DNA of 64,000 nucleotides from Limivicinus sp963617275 (GCA_963617275.1 CAVENX010000019.1:1-64000), one strand, 5' to 3'; positions 1 to 10,071 are shown, numbered from the stretch's first letter. Program-made: numbers and translations. The notes: a model not told the origin generated them from the letters alone.

Positions 1-1
1 G

Positions 2-125
2 GATAAACCGCCGTCGAAAGCCTTGATATATCAAGGCTTTCGGTAACAGCATTTTGAACTCTTTCAAAATGCTCGGCGGAAAGCGCGGTCAAAAAAGCCC
101 TGTAAGGACTTTTTTGACAAGCTGA
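2..125. repeat. Dispersed hairpin repeat, family A, copy 1
   Basis: This 124-bp element has a second copy at 41646-41769 with no length difference and seven mismatches by eye. It holds three successive hairpins: a perfect 28-bp palindrome centred near position 28, a stem around 49-72, and a stem ending in a T6 run near 88-118. Two of the differences between copies are compensatory pairs inside stems. It lies directly upstream of tex and could act as a terminator for an upstream gene. Function is inferred only. Confidence 0.75.
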
Positions 126-180
126 TATGTGAGCAGCCGACCGGAAAAACGGTTATAATACTAAAGGAGAAAAGCATCAG

Positions 181-2337
181 TTGGAAACGATCAGTCAAAT
201 ACTTGCCCGTGAACTTGGCCGTGAGCAGAGCCATATCGATAACGTTATCGCCCTGCTTGACGAGGGCAATACAATTCCTTTCATCGCCCGCTACCGTAAG
301 GAACTGCACGGCGCGATGGACGATACCGCCCTGCGCACCCTTCAGGAGCGCCTTGAATATCTCCGCTCTCTTGCCGAGAGAAGAGAGACCGTAAAAAAGT
401 CAATAATCGAACAGGATAAAATGACCGAAGAGCTGGACAAAGCGATCGACGAATGTGAAACGCTTGCCGCCCTTGAGGATATATACCGCCCCTTCAAGCC
501 AAAGCGCCGCACACGTGCGACAGCTGCAAAGGAGAAGGGACTTGAGCCACTTGCACTCAGACTTTTTGCCCAGACACCCGATCTGCCTGAGCCGGAAGAG
601 CTTGCCAAGGATTTTGTGGATACTGAAAAGGGCGTTGAAACCGTTGAGGACGCGCTTGCCGGCGCATCCGACATCATTGCGGAAATGATCTCCGACGATG
701 CCGGAATACGCAAGATGCTGCGCGAGTTTATCGGCAGGAACGCCGTGCTCACATCAAAAGCGGCAGCGGAGGAGGATTCGGTTTACCGCCTCTATTACGA
801 TTTTGCGCAGCGCGTGGACAGGCTTCAGGGACATCAGATACTTGCCGTAAACCGCGGCGAAAAGGAGGGCTTCCTCAAGGTCAGCGTTGAGCTTGACCGT
901 GAGCTTGCCCTGCAAAGAGTGCGCCGTCAGGTCATAATTCCCGGCAGCAGGGCTATGGGCTTTGTCCGCGCCGCTGCGGAGGACGCGTATGACAGGCTCA
1001 TCTGGCCGTCCATGGAGCGTGAGACAAGAAGCGCCCTTACCGATATGGCGTGCGACGGCGCGATAAAGATGTTCGCTCTCAACCTGAAGCCTCTGCTGAT
1101 GCAGCCGCCCGTAAAGGGAAGGGTCACAATGGGGCTTGACCCCGGCTATGCCCACGGCTGCAAAGTCGCGGTCATCGACGGTACGGGCAAGGTGCTCGAT
1201 ACCGCCGTCGTCTATCCGACTTTTTCCGAGGGACGCAAAAAAGAAGCCATACGCACACTCTCCGCGCTCATCCGCAAATACGGGGTGGAGCATCTTGCCA
1301 TAGGCAACGGCACCGCCTCGCGTGAAACGGAGCAGATGGCGGTCGAAATGCTGCATGAGCTGGGCGGCAATCAGGCGTACGCGATAGTCAATGAGGCGGG
1401 CGCGTCGGTCTATTCGGCCTCAAAGCTTGCCGCAGAGGAATTTCCCGATTACGACGTCAATCTCCGCTCTGCCGTCTCCATTGCAAGGCGTCTGCAGGAT
1501 CCCCTTGCGGAGCTTGTAAAGATAGACCCTATGGCGATAGGCGTCGGACAGTATCAGCACGATATGCCGCAGGCCAAGCTGGAAGAGACGCTCAACGGCG
1601 TGGTCGAGGACTGCGTAAATGCCGTCGGCGTGGATATAAATACCGCTTCTCCGTCGCTTTTGCAGCGCGTTTCGGGACTTACCAAAACTACCGCGAAGAA
1701 CATCGTTCTTTACCGCGAGGAGAACGGCGTTTTCACCTCGCGTAAGCAGATAAACAAGGTGCCGAAGCTCGGACCCAAGGCGTTCCAGCAGTGTGCCGGA
1801 TTTCTGAGGGTGCCCGAGAGCAGACAGGTGCTTGACAACACCGCCGTGCATCCGGAAAGCTACGCCGCCGCCGAAAAGCTTCTTGAGCTGTGCGGGTATG
1901 AGCTTGCGGATGTTGCAGCCGGAAATCTTGCTCTGCTGCCTTCAAAGGTAAAGCTCATAGGCGAGGAAAAGGCGGCGGCGCACTGCGGCGTCGGCGTGCC
2001 TACGCTCAACGATATCGTGGCAGAGCTTATGAAGCCCGGGCGCGATCCGCGTGACGAGCTGCCGCCAGTGCTACTCAGGAAAGATGTTCTCGAAATAAAG
2101 GATCTCAAGCCCGGCATGGAGCTTATGGGTACCGTGCGCAACGTTATAGATTTCGGCGTTTTCGTCGATATCGGCGTTCATCAGGACGGGCTTGTGCATA
2201 TATCGCAGGTCAGCAATAAATTCATCCGCCATCCGAGCGAGGTCGTCGCGGTCGGCGACGTCGTAAAGGTAGTCGTGCTTGACGTGGACGAAAAGAAGCA
2301 CAGAATATCCCTGTCCATGAAGCAGGCGGAAAAATAA
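181..2337 (+). CDS. tex: Tex family RNA-binding transcription accessory protein
   Basis: This 718-residue protein has the Tex architecture: a helical N-terminal region, a YqgF-like RNase H fold from about residue 318 (GLDPGYAHGCK), helix-hairpin-helix repeats around 490-560 (VGVDINTASPSLLQRV), and a C-terminal S1 domain from about 640 (GTVRNVIDFGVFVDIG). Length is typical of the family. Tex proteins bind nucleic acid and influence transcription and toxin expression in other bacteria; the role here is inferred. The start is TTG at 181, with an AAAGGAG ribosome binding site at 163-169 and a possible -10 TATAAT at 154-159. Confidence 0.95.
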   Translation: METISQILARELGREQSHIDNVIALLDEGNTIPFIARYRKELHGAMDDTALRTLQERLEYLRSLAERRETVKKSIIEQDKMTEELDKAIDECETLAALEDIYRPFKPKRRTRATAAKEKGLEPLALRLFAQTPDLPEPEELAKDFVDTEKGVETVEDALAGASDIIAEMISDDAGIRKMLREFIGRNAVLTSKAAAEEDSVYRLYYDFAQRVDRLQGHQILAVNRGEKEGFLKVSVELDRELALQRVRRQVIIPGSRAMGFVRAAAEDAYDRLIWPSMERETRSALTDMACDGAIKMFALNLKPLLMQPPVKGRVTMGLDPGYAHGCKVAVIDGTGKVLDTAVVYPTFSEGRKKEAIRTLSALIRKYGVEHLAIGNGTASRETEQMAVEMLHELGGNQAYAIVNEAGASVYSASKLAAEEFPDYDVNLRSAVSIARRLQDPLAELVKIDPMAIGVGQYQHDMPQAKLEETLNGVVEDCVNAVGVDINTASPSLLQRVSGLTKTTAKNIVLYREENGVFTSRKQINKVPKLGPKAFQQCAGFLRVPESRQVLDNTAVHPESYAAAEKLLELCGYELADVAAGNLALLPSKVKLIGEEKAAAHCGVGVPTLNDIVAELMKPGRDPRDELPPVLLRKDVLEIKDLKPGMELMGTVRNVIDFGVFVDIGVHQDGLVHISQVSNKFIRHPSEVVAVGDVVKVVVLDVDEKKHRISLSMKQAEK

Positions 2338-2354
2338 TGATCGGAGGTTGAACC

Positions 2355-3821
2355 GTGGAAAAGCTTAATGTATGCCTTATCAATGACTCATTCCCGCCGG
2401 AGATCGACGGGGTGGCAAACGCCGTCACAAATTATGCGAATATAATTTCATCTTCCCTCGGAAACGCCACCGTGGTCACGCCGTCGCATCCGCAGGCGGA
2501 TGACGGCGCGTTCGGTTTTCCCGTGCTGCGCTATCCCAGCATCGATATGACAAAGCAGGTCGGCTATTACGCGGGCAATCCGTTTTCCGCGGATATCATG
2601 CGCCGGCTTACCGAGAAGAATTTTGATATCATCCATACCCACTGCCCGATAACCTCCACAATGCTTGCCAGAATGCTGCGCGACAGGATAGATGTGCCCG
2701 TGGTGTTCACATATCACACAAAGTTTGATATTGACATAGCCAACGCCATAAAGAGCAGGCTTTTGCAGGAGGAGGCGGCAAAGCTGCTTGTTGAGAATAT
2801 CTCCGCCTGCGACGAGGTGTGGACGGTCAGCAACGGCGCTGGGGAAAACCTCAAAAAACTCGGCTACCGCGGGGAGTACCGCGTTATGCCGAACGGCGTT
2901 GATTTTCCGAAGGGCAGAGTATCCGATGAACTGATAAAAGAGGCCACCAAGGACTTTGACCTGCCGGAGGGCGTACCGATGTTCCTGTTCGTCGGGCGAA
3001 TGATGTGGTACAAGGGACTTAAAATAATCCTCGACGCGCTCAAGGAACTGGACGGAGCGGGCATCGACTTCCGCATGGTGTTTGTGGGCGGAGGCGGCGA
3101 CAAGGACGAGATAACGGAATATACCGAAAAGCTTGGCCTTACCGGCAAGGTGCAGTTTTCGGAGCCTATCCGTGACAGGAACCTTATCCGTGCGTGGTAC
3201 TGCCGCGCTGATATGTTCCTCTTCCCCTCAACCTTTGACACGAACGGCCTTGTCGTGCGCGAAGCGGCGGCCTGTGCTCTCGGCAGCGTTCTGATAGCGG
3301 GAAGCTGCGCCGCGGAGGATGTGGTTGACGGCGTAAGCGGACTGCTGATAGAGGAAAACGCCGCGTCGATGGCGGCAAAGCTCAGGGAGCTGTGTGCAAA
3401 CCCCGCGGAGATGGCGCGCATCGGTCAGGGCGCGCAGGATAATATTTATATTTCGTGGGAGGATTCAGTAAAAACCGCCTACGGCCGCTACTTTGACGTG
3501 ATAGACAATTATAAGCGCGGGCTGTATCTTCCCCATGAAAAGCTGACGGACGATGTTTTTGCGCTTATGTCGGAAAGACTTTACAGCTACAGCTGTGCGA
3601 AGAAAAAGCGCCGCGATTCGATCACGGATATGAAGCAGCGCTTTGATAGGCTGCTCACTGCGGGCGGGGAATTTTTTGAGGATCTCCCGGAGGACTATAA
3701 GTCCCTTCTTGCAGAACTGAAGTTTGATAAGTCAAGCCTTGCCTCAGGCAGTGAAGCGGCGAAGAAAAAGCTGCGCGACCGTCTCGAAGACCTCGGCGAG
3801 CATATCGACAGATTTATGTGA
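2355..3821 (+). CDS. Glycosyltransferase family 4 protein (glycolipid synthase-like)
   Basis: This 488-residue GT-B enzyme has an N-terminal Rossmann domain (INDSFPPEIDGVANAV), a central FVGRMMWYKGL sugar-nucleotide motif and the late motif FDTNGLVVREA. The family usually has E-x7-E there; this protein has D-x7-E. The closest described group by sequence style is the diacylglycerol glucosyltransferases of Gram-positive bacteria, so membrane glycolipid synthesis is likely but not proven. About 110 C-terminal residues after the GT-B fold are charged and helical and may contact the membrane or a partner. GTG start with GGAGG 11 bases upstream; 17 bp after tex. Confidence 0.85.
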   Translation: MEKLNVCLINDSFPPEIDGVANAVTNYANIISSSLGNATVVTPSHPQADDGAFGFPVLRYPSIDMTKQVGYYAGNPFSADIMRRLTEKNFDIIHTHCPITSTMLARMLRDRIDVPVVFTYHTKFDIDIANAIKSRLLQEEAAKLLVENISACDEVWTVSNGAGENLKKLGYRGEYRVMPNGVDFPKGRVSDELIKEATKDFDLPEGVPMFLFVGRMMWYKGLKIILDALKELDGAGIDFRMVFVGGGGDKDEITEYTEKLGLTGKVQFSEPIRDRNLIRAWYCRADMFLFPSTFDTNGLVVREAAACALGSVLIAGSCAAEDVVDGVSGLLIEENAASMAAKLRELCANPAEMARIGQGAQDNIYISWEDSVKTAYGRYFDVIDNYKRGLYLPHEKLTDDVFALMSERLYSYSCAKKKRRDSITDMKQRFDRLLTAGGEFFEDLPEDYKSLLAELKFDKSSLASGSEAAKKKLRDRLEDLGEHIDRFM

Positions 3822-3837
3822 CCGCACGGCATACCAC

Positions 3838-3889
3838 GGCGGCGCTGCATACGCTGTTGTTGCGTTACGGGGCGCCGCCTCAGCTTTTT
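3838..3889 (+). terminator. Probable intrinsic terminator after the GT4 gene
   Basis: GGCGGCGC at 3838-3845 pairs with GCGCCGCC at 3872-3879, and a T-rich run follows at 3885-3889. The loop is long (about 26 bases), so it is weaker than a classical terminator. Confidence 0.5.
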
Positions 3890-3905
3890 GAAATAAGGAC
3901 TGATC

Positions 3906-5210
3906 ATGATAGACAGCAACGAAGTAAAAAAAGAACGCGCCGCTCTTGCGGGGCTGTCGGCGGCCTGCATGGACGTGCATGAGCGCTCGACCGAAACGTC
4001 AATGGAGGAGCTTGCCGCCCTTGTGGAGACTGCGGGCGGCGAGGCGGTCTGTATGCTCATGCAGCAGCGACCGACGCCCGATCCGCGCAGTTTCATAGGC
4101 GACGGCAAGGTACAGGAGCTTAAAAATCTTATAGAGATAAACGAATGTGACATGGCGGTTTTTGATAATGAGCTGTCGCCGTCGCAGATGCGCGTACTGT
4201 CGGAGGATCTGGGCGTCAAGGTCATGGACCGTTCCGGGCTTATCCTTGACATATTTGCCCAGCGCGCCCGCACAAGAGAGGGGCAGCTCCAGGTGGAGCT
4301 TGCACAGTATAAATATCTGCTTCCGCGCCTTACCGGCATGTGGACGCACCTTGTGCGCCAGACCGCTTCCGGCGGCTCGTCGCCTATCGGCACACGCGGC
4401 CCCGGCGAAACGCAGCTTGAGACTGACCGCCGCCATATCCGCCGCAAGATACAGAAGCTTGAGGAGGAGCTTGCCGCGGTGCGCAAGGTGCGCTCCACGC
4501 AGAGACGGAAAAGAGAGAAAAACTCCATGCCCGTTGTGGCGCTTGTCGGCTATACAAACGCAGGCAAGTCAACTCTGCTCAACTGTCTGACGGGCGAAAA
4601 TATTCCGGCAAACGACAGGCTTTTCGATACGCTTGACACGACCACCAGAAGACTGCGGCTCAACGAGACAACGGAGATCCTGCTGTCCGATACCGTCGGC
4701 TTTATAAGAAAACTGCCGACGCATCTTATCGAGGCGTTCAAAGCCACCCTTGAGGAGCTGAGCTTTGCGGACGTTCTTCTGCACGTGATAGACATTTCAA
4801 ATCCCGAGTGGGAGGAGCAGGCGCGTGTCGTGGATGAGCTTATACGTCAGCTTGGGGCGGAGTCCACGCCGTGCATACGCATTTTCAATAAATGCGACGC
4901 GTATTTCGGCATCCTTCCGCATGGGGAGGATATCGTCTGCCTTTCCGCGAAAAGCGGGGAGGGGACGGATGCTCTTACGGAGAAGCTTCTTGGCCTTCTT
5001 GACAGGGGGCATCACCGCGTGAAGCTGCAAATTCCGTATTCCGACGCCGGGGTCTCAGATTTGCTGCGGCGCGAGGCGGCGGTAGTGAGCATGGAGTATA
5101 ACGACGACGGCATCTCCGCCGAGGCAGTTGTGACGCCGGAGATGTTCGGCAGGGTGAAGAAATATATACCGGGATATGTTGAGCCCAAGGAGGACTGGGA
5201 GGATGACTGA
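3906..5210 (+). CDS. hflX: GTPase HflX (ribosome rescue/splitting factor)
   Basis: This 434-residue protein has the HflX order: an N-terminal nucleotide-binding-like domain, a glycine-rich linker (GTRGPGETQLETDRR), a coiled-coil helix, then a G domain with GYTNAGKST (P-loop), DTVGFIRKLP (G3) and NKCD (G4). HflX binds the 50S subunit and splits stalled ribosomes in studied bacteria. ATG start after AATAAGGA. The stop overlaps the next start by 8 bp, so hflX and yigZ are probably translationally coupled. Confidence 0.95.
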   Translation: MIDSNEVKKERAALAGLSAACMDVHERSTETSMEELAALVETAGGEAVCMLMQQRPTPDPRSFIGDGKVQELKNLIEINECDMAVFDNELSPSQMRVLSEDLGVKVMDRSGLILDIFAQRARTREGQLQVELAQYKYLLPRLTGMWTHLVRQTASGGSSPIGTRGPGETQLETDRRHIRRKIQKLEEELAAVRKVRSTQRRKREKNSMPVVALVGYTNAGKSTLLNCLTGENIPANDRLFDTLDTTTRRLRLNETTEILLSDTVGFIRKLPTHLIEAFKATLEELSFADVLLHVIDISNPEWEEQARVVDELIRQLGAESTPCIRIFNKCDAYFGILPHGEDIVCLSAKSGEGTDALTEKLLGLLDRGHHRVKLQIPYSDAGVSDLLRREAAVVSMEYNDDGISAEAVVTPEMFGRVKKYIPGYVEPKEDWEDD

Positions 5211-5829
5211 GTATTTTATCCCTACCGGCAGCGGAGAGAGCGAGTACACGGAAAAACGCTCCAGGTTCCTCGGACATATAAGATATGTTGAGACAGAGGA
5301 GCAGGCCAAGGCATTCATTGCCGAAACTAAGAAGAAATTTTACGATGCCCGCCACAACTGCTGGTGCTATATTATCCGCGGCGGGGCGGAGCGCTACGGT
5401 GACGACGGCGAGCCGCAGGGTACTGCCGGAATTCCTATGCTCGAGGTTTTGCGCCGAGAGAGAGTTACAAATGCCGTCTGTGTTGTGACACGGTATTTCG
5501 GTGGTGTGCTTCTGGGTGCGGGCGGGCTTTTGAGAGCCTACACCAAAAGTGCGAAGGACGCGCTCGACGCGGCAGGGATATCCGTTGTGCGCCGCTGGGT
5601 CGAGTGTGAGCTTCCGTGCAGCTACTCCCAGGCGGAAAGGCTTAAAAACGAGATAGCGGCGGCGGGCGGTGTGGTAGCGGATATGGAATATACTGCCGCT
5701 GTCACGATAAAGGTGCTTGTCCCCGAAGAAGCGGCGGACGATTTCGCTGCGAAGATGACTGATCTCACGGCGGGAAGCGCGCAGGTGACCGTAACGGGAG
5801 AGAGCTTCAAAGCCGTTCCGGTGAGATAA
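5203..5829 (+). CDS. YigZ/IMPACT family protein
   Basis: About 208 residues, with the UPF0029 N-terminal domain (KRSRFLGHIR, DARHNCWCYIIR, DDGEPQGTAG) and a C-terminal DUF1949-type ferredoxin-like domain. The family is widespread and related to eukaryotic IMPACT; its bacterial role is not settled. The ATG at 5203 is chosen because AAGGAGG lies at 5187-5193; the frame stays open further upstream but no better start is seen. It overlaps hflX by 8 bp. Confidence 0.9.
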   Translation: MTEYFIPTGSGESEYTEKRSRFLGHIRYVETEEQAKAFIAETKKKFYDARHNCWCYIIRGGAERYGDDGEPQGTAGIPMLEVLRRERVTNAVCVVTRYFGGVLLGAGGLLRAYTKSAKDALDAAGISVVRRWVECELPCSYSQAERLKNEIAAAGGVVADMEYTAAVTIKVLVPEEAADDFAAKMTDLTAGSAQVTVTGESFKAVPVR

Positions 5830-5974
5830 AAGGTCTTTGCCGATACGTCCTTTCCAATGTAATTGCAAAAAAAATTAAATAAAAAAAGAGGGAAATAAAA
5901 ATTTGCGTCGTATAAGAGTAATGGAAGCGATTCCGTTGCTCTTATACTGTTTTTTCGTTGCGGGAGGTGTTGTC

Positions 5975-6979
5975 GTGTCCTGTCCCAGAGAAGAAAGGGA
6001 GAAGCTTGAGCATTACATAGTCGGGAAATACGGCGTGCTGGCGGAAAATACCAAAGGAAGACTCTGTCCGGAGGAGGAGTGCTCGATACGCACGTGTTTT
6101 CAGCGTGATATCGACAGAATAACCCATTCCAAGTCGTTCCGCCGCCTCAAGCATAAAACGCAGGTCTTTCTCCAGCCGGAGGGGGATCATTACCGCACCC
6201 GTCTTACGCATACGCTTGAGGTCAGCCGCCTTGCGAGGACGGTCGCAAGGGCGCTGATGCTCAACGAGGACCTTGTGGAGGCCGCCGCGCTCGGGCACGA
6301 TCTCGGTCATACTCCGTTCGGACACGCCGGGGAGCGGGCACTTGACCGCATTTATTCGGGCGGCTTCAAGCATTATGAACAGAGTCTTCGCGTTGTGGAT
6401 GTGCTCGAAGGCGACGGGAAGGGACTTAACCTGTGCTATGAGACGAGGATGGGCATCCTCCATCACACCCATGGCGCCCCCGACGATACGCCTGAAGCGG
6501 TAACGGTGCGCCTTTGCGACCGCATCGCCTACATAAATCACGATCTTGACGATTCCATCCGTGCGGGAATATTATCCGACGAACAAGTTCCGGCGCTTAT
6601 ACGTCATAACTGCGGCACAAGGAACAGCGAACGGATAAATTCCTTTATAACCGATCTTATTGAAAACAGCCGCGGGGGCGTGCTCGGAATGTCTCCCGAA
6701 ATGCAGGCTACGTTTGATTTTTTCCACAGCTTCATGTATTCCGATATTTACACCAACCCCGTCGCCAAGGGCGAGGAGAGCAAGGTGGACGGGATACTCA
6801 GCGCCCTGTTTGAGTACTACTGTGCCCACCCCGACGAGCTTCCGGACGATCTGAACGGTATAGTCGAAAAAGACGGCGTCGAGCGTGCGGTCGTTGACTA
6901 CATATCAGGTATGACGGACGGATACGCCATGGAAAAATACGGAGAAAAATTCATCCCGTTCGCGTGGACGGTCAAATAA
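5975..6979 (+). CDS. dgt: dGTPase-like HD-domain phosphohydrolase
   Basis: This 334-residue HD protein carries the dGTP triphosphohydrolase signature: RTRLTHTLEV, then GHDLGHTPFGHAGE, which supply the metal-binding His and Asp residues. These enzymes remove triphosphate from deoxynucleotides and control dNTP pools. The frame is open from TTG 5903, but GTG 5975 has GGGAGG at 5962-5967 and gives the usual family length, so it is preferred. It sits upstream of dnaG and rpoD, as in many Clostridia. Confidence 0.9.
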   Translation: MSCPREEREKLEHYIVGKYGVLAENTKGRLCPEEECSIRTCFQRDIDRITHSKSFRRLKHKTQVFLQPEGDHYRTRLTHTLEVSRLARTVARALMLNEDLVEAAALGHDLGHTPFGHAGERALDRIYSGGFKHYEQSLRVVDVLEGDGKGLNLCYETRMGILHHTHGAPDDTPEAVTVRLCDRIAYINHDLDDSIRAGILSDEQVPALIRHNCGTRNSERINSFITDLIENSRGGVLGMSPEMQATFDFFHSFMYSDIYTNPVAKGEESKVDGILSALFEYYCAHPDELPDDLNGIVEKDGVERAVVDYISGMTDGYAMEKYGEKFIPFAWTVK

Positions 6980-7013
6980 TTTGTAAATTTCAAGAAAAAA
7001 GGAGGGCGGCGGA

Positions 7014-8759
7014 GTGGCTTTTCCGGAAAGCTTCCTGACGGAGCTTGCCGCGAGAAACGATATCGTAGACGTCGTTTCCGAGTATGTGCATCTCGGTAAA
7101 AGAAGCGGGTCGAATATGTTCGGGCTGTGCCCGTTCCACAACGAAAAAACGCCATCCTTCTCCGTGTCGCCGGACAGGCAGATATATCACTGCTTTGGCT
7201 GCGGCAAGGGCGGCGGGGTTATCAATTTTATAATGGAGATAGAAAACCTCACCTTTCCGGAGGCGGTGGAAAAGCTTGCACGGAGAGCAGGCATGGCCAT
7301 GCCGGAGCAGGAGTATGACAGGGAGGCAAAGAAAAAAGCGCGTATTCTTGCTCTGAACAGAGATGCGGCTGCATTTTTTTACTCACAGCTTTCAACGCCG
7401 GCCGGCAGAGCGGCGTGCGAATACATGGTAAAAAGGCAGATAAGCCCTGTCACGGCGAAAAACTTCGGGCTGGGCTGCGCGCCTGACACGTGGAGCAGCC
7501 TTATAGACGCAATGCGCCTGAAAGGCTATTCCGACGGCGAACTGCTTGACGCAGGTCTTGCAAAGCGCGGGAAAAGCGGCGGGATATATGACGCGTTCCG
7601 GAACCGCCTGATGTTCCCGGTCATCGACGTGACGGGCAAAGTGATAGGTTTTTCCGGCCGTATCCTCGGCGACGGCGAACCGAAATATCTTAACAGCCCC
7701 GAAACCGCCGTTTTCAGCAAAAGCAGGAACCTTTTTGCCATGAATCTGGCTAAAAAATCAAAAAGCGGATATATAATCCTATCAGAGGGAAATATAGACG
7801 TAGTTTCGCTCCATCAGGCGGGCTTCGATTCGGCGGTAGCATCGCTCGGCACATCGCTTACAAGAGAGCAGGCATCGCTTATCCAGCGGTACACATCGCA
7901 AGTGATAATCGCATACGACAATGATACCGCCGGTATAAAAGCCTCAAAGCGCGCGATAGAGATTTTTGAAAAGCTGGACGTCAAGGTCAAGGTACTGCGC
8001 ATGACGGGCGCTAAGGATCCGGACGAGTTTATCAAGCAGAAGGGCGCGGGCGCGTTCCGCAACCTGTTGGAAGCGTCGGAAGATCAGGTGGATTACAGGC
8101 TCAACGCTGTCAGGGAGAAATACGACCTTTCGCTGGATGATCAGCGCGTGGCATTTCTCAAGGAGGCGACGCAGCTTGTGGCAAGCTTCCCTGGCGCCGC
8201 AGAGAGGGAGGTTTATGCCAAGCGTGTAGCCGAAACGGCTTCAGTCAACGGGAATGTCATTGCCGATGAGGTCGAGAGGGTAAGGAAGCGAATCGTTTCA
8301 AAAGCCGCGAGAGATGAGCGGAAAGCGGTGTCGAGACCGGAGCAGATGGCGCAGCCCGCGGACAGACAGCTTCGCTATGATGATCCCGCTTCCGCCGTTG
8401 CAGAGGAAGGAGTGATACGTCTCCTCTACCTTGAGCCGGAGCTTATTTCCGCAGAGCTTCCCGATGAGGGCGATTTTTCATCGGATGTACTGCGGCATAT
8501 ATATGCGGTGATACGCGGTATGCTTCTTGAGCAGCGACAGGTCAGCCCCGCTACGCTTGTGGGCGAGCTTTCAAAGGAGGAAATGAACCTTTTTATTGCG
8601 ATCACGCAGAAGCCCGAAAAACTGTCTGACAGCCGCCGGACAATGGCGGATTATATAAAGAGAATAAAAACAGAGAAAGAGCGCAGGAGCGGCAAGCCTG
8701 ATTTTGAAGCGATAATGCGCTCAAAGCAAAACACGGCCTATGACAGGGCGAGAAAATGA
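7014..8759 (+). CDS. dnaG: DNA primase DnaG
   Basis: This 581-residue primase has an N-terminal zinc finger (CPFHNEKTPSFSV, then YHCFGCG), a primase catalytic core, a TOPRIM domain (SEGNIDVVSLHQAGF and AYDNDTAG, giving the acidic metal ligands) and a C-terminal helicase-interaction region. It makes RNA primers at the replication fork. GTG start with GGAGGGCGG just upstream. The stop codon overlaps the rpoD ATG (ATGA), typical of the macromolecular-synthesis operon. Confidence 0.97.
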   Translation: MAFPESFLTELAARNDIVDVVSEYVHLGKRSGSNMFGLCPFHNEKTPSFSVSPDRQIYHCFGCGKGGGVINFIMEIENLTFPEAVEKLARRAGMAMPEQEYDREAKKKARILALNRDAAAFFYSQLSTPAGRAACEYMVKRQISPVTAKNFGLGCAPDTWSSLIDAMRLKGYSDGELLDAGLAKRGKSGGIYDAFRNRLMFPVIDVTGKVIGFSGRILGDGEPKYLNSPETAVFSKSRNLFAMNLAKKSKSGYIILSEGNIDVVSLHQAGFDSAVASLGTSLTREQASLIQRYTSQVIIAYDNDTAGIKASKRAIEIFEKLDVKVKVLRMTGAKDPDEFIKQKGAGAFRNLLEASEDQVDYRLNAVREKYDLSLDDQRVAFLKEATQLVASFPGAAEREVYAKRVAETASVNGNVIADEVERVRKRIVSKAARDERKAVSRPEQMAQPADRQLRYDDPASAVAEEGVIRLLYLEPELISAELPDEGDFSSDVLRHIYAVIRGMLLEQRQVSPATLVGELSKEEMNLFIAITQKPEKLSDSRRTMADYIKRIKTEKERRSGKPDFEAIMRSKQNTAYDRARK

Positions 8760-10057
8760 AGAGGGATAAAGATATGAAAGACGAAACTATGCTTTCCGAG
8801 AAGGAACTTGACAAGATGGCGGACATTTTTCTTGCTGAAAATTCTGTGGACGAAGCAGAAGCCAAAGAAGAAGTTCCAAAGGATGAAGCGCCGAAGGCAA
8901 AAAAGAAGTCTTCCAAGAAAAAGGATGCGGATAATGCCGAAAATCAGAAAACGCCTGAGGAAAGACTTGCCGAGCTTATCGAAAAGGGCAAGAAAAAGGG
9001 GAGCCTCTCCGCAAAGGATCTTGAGCTTCTTGATGAGCTGAATGTTGACAGCGACACTGAGGCAAAGTTCTATGAAAACATTGAGGCAAACGGAATATAT
9101 ATAGATATAGCCGCATCCGCCGTTCTCCCTCTGATCGACGAGATATCCCCAGAGGTCGAAGAGATAGAGAGTATCGACGAAGTGACTGAGGAAGAGCTTG
9201 CCGATACCGATTCGCTTATGGACAGCTTTTCCACGGACGACCCCGTGCGTATGTATCTTAAGGAGATAGGAAAGGTCGCCCTGCTCACACAGGAGGAAGA
9301 AACTGTCCTTGCAAAGCAGATGGCGGAGGGCAACGAGAACGCAAAGCGCCGTATGACCGAGGCTAACCTGCGTCTGGTTGTATCCATAGCAAAGCGATAT
9401 GTCGGGCGCGGTATGCTGTTTCTTGATCTTATTCAGGAGGGCAATCTGGGGCTTATTAAGGCGGTCGAGAAGTTCGATTATACCAAGGGCTACAAGTTCT
9501 CTACCTATGCGACATGGTGGATAAGACAGGCGATAACCCGCGCAATAGCCGATCAGGCGCGTACTATCCGCATCCCCGTTCACATGGTGGAAACCATAAA
9601 CAAGACTATCCGCGTTTCACGTCAGCTTCTCCAGGAACTCGGGCACGATCCCAGCGCCGAGGAGATAGCAAAGGAAATGGATATGCCCGTTGACAAGGTG
9701 CGCGATATCCTCAAGATAGCTCAGGAGCCTGTCTCCCTTGAGACGCCGATCGGCGAGGAGGAGGATTCCCATCTGGGCGACTTTATTCCTGACGAGGACG
9801 CGAGCGAGCCTTCCGAGGCCGCGTCATTCTCCCTTCTGCGCGAGCAGCTGGAAGAGGTTCTCGACACGCTTGCACCCAGAGAGAAAAAGGTGCTTGAGCT
9901 GCGCTTCGGCATAGTTGACGGTCGTACCCGCACACTTGAGGAGGTCGGCAAGGAGTTCAACGTCACGCGTGAGCGTATCCGTCAGATCGAGGCAAAGGCT
10001 CTGCGCAAGCTCCGCCACCCCAGCCGCAGCAAGAGACTGAAAGATTTTCTTAATTGA
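8756..10057 (+). CDS. rpoD: RNA polymerase primary sigma factor RpoD/SigA
   Basis: This 433-residue sigma-70 has a lysine- and acid-rich N-terminal region, region 1.2 (DDPVRMYLKEIG), region 2 (RRMTEANLRLVVSIAKRYV, then FSTYATWWIRQAI for -10 binding), region 3 and region 4 (TLEEVGKEFNVTRERIRQIE for -35 binding). It directs housekeeping transcription. Two starts are possible: ATG 8756 overlapping the dnaG stop, or ATG 8774 with GAGGG at 8761-8765. The second has better ribosome-binding-site spacing and would remove six residues. Confidence 0.97.
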   Translation: MKRDKDMKDETMLSEKELDKMADIFLAENSVDEAEAKEEVPKDEAPKAKKKSSKKKDADNAENQKTPEERLAELIEKGKKKGSLSAKDLELLDELNVDSDTEAKFYENIEANGIYIDIAASAVLPLIDEISPEVEEIESIDEVTEEELADTDSLMDSFSTDDPVRMYLKEIGKVALLTQEEETVLAKQMAEGNENAKRRMTEANLRLVVSIAKRYVGRGMLFLDLIQEGNLGLIKAVEKFDYTKGYKFSTYATWWIRQAITRAIADQARTIRIPVHMVETINKTIRVSRQLLQELGHDPSAEEIAKEMDMPVDKVRDILKIAQEPVSLETPIGEEEDSHLGDFIPDEDASEPSEAASFSLLREQLEEVLDTLAPREKKVLELRFGIVDGRTRTLEEVGKEFNVTRERIRQIEAKALRKLRHPSRSKRLKDFLN

Positions 10058-10071
10058 TAAACATCGATCAA

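Noticed and set aside
5903..5974. TTG 5903 as the dgt start
   Set aside because: It adds a hydrophobic leader foreign to the family and has no ribosome binding site; GTG 5975 has GGGAGG.
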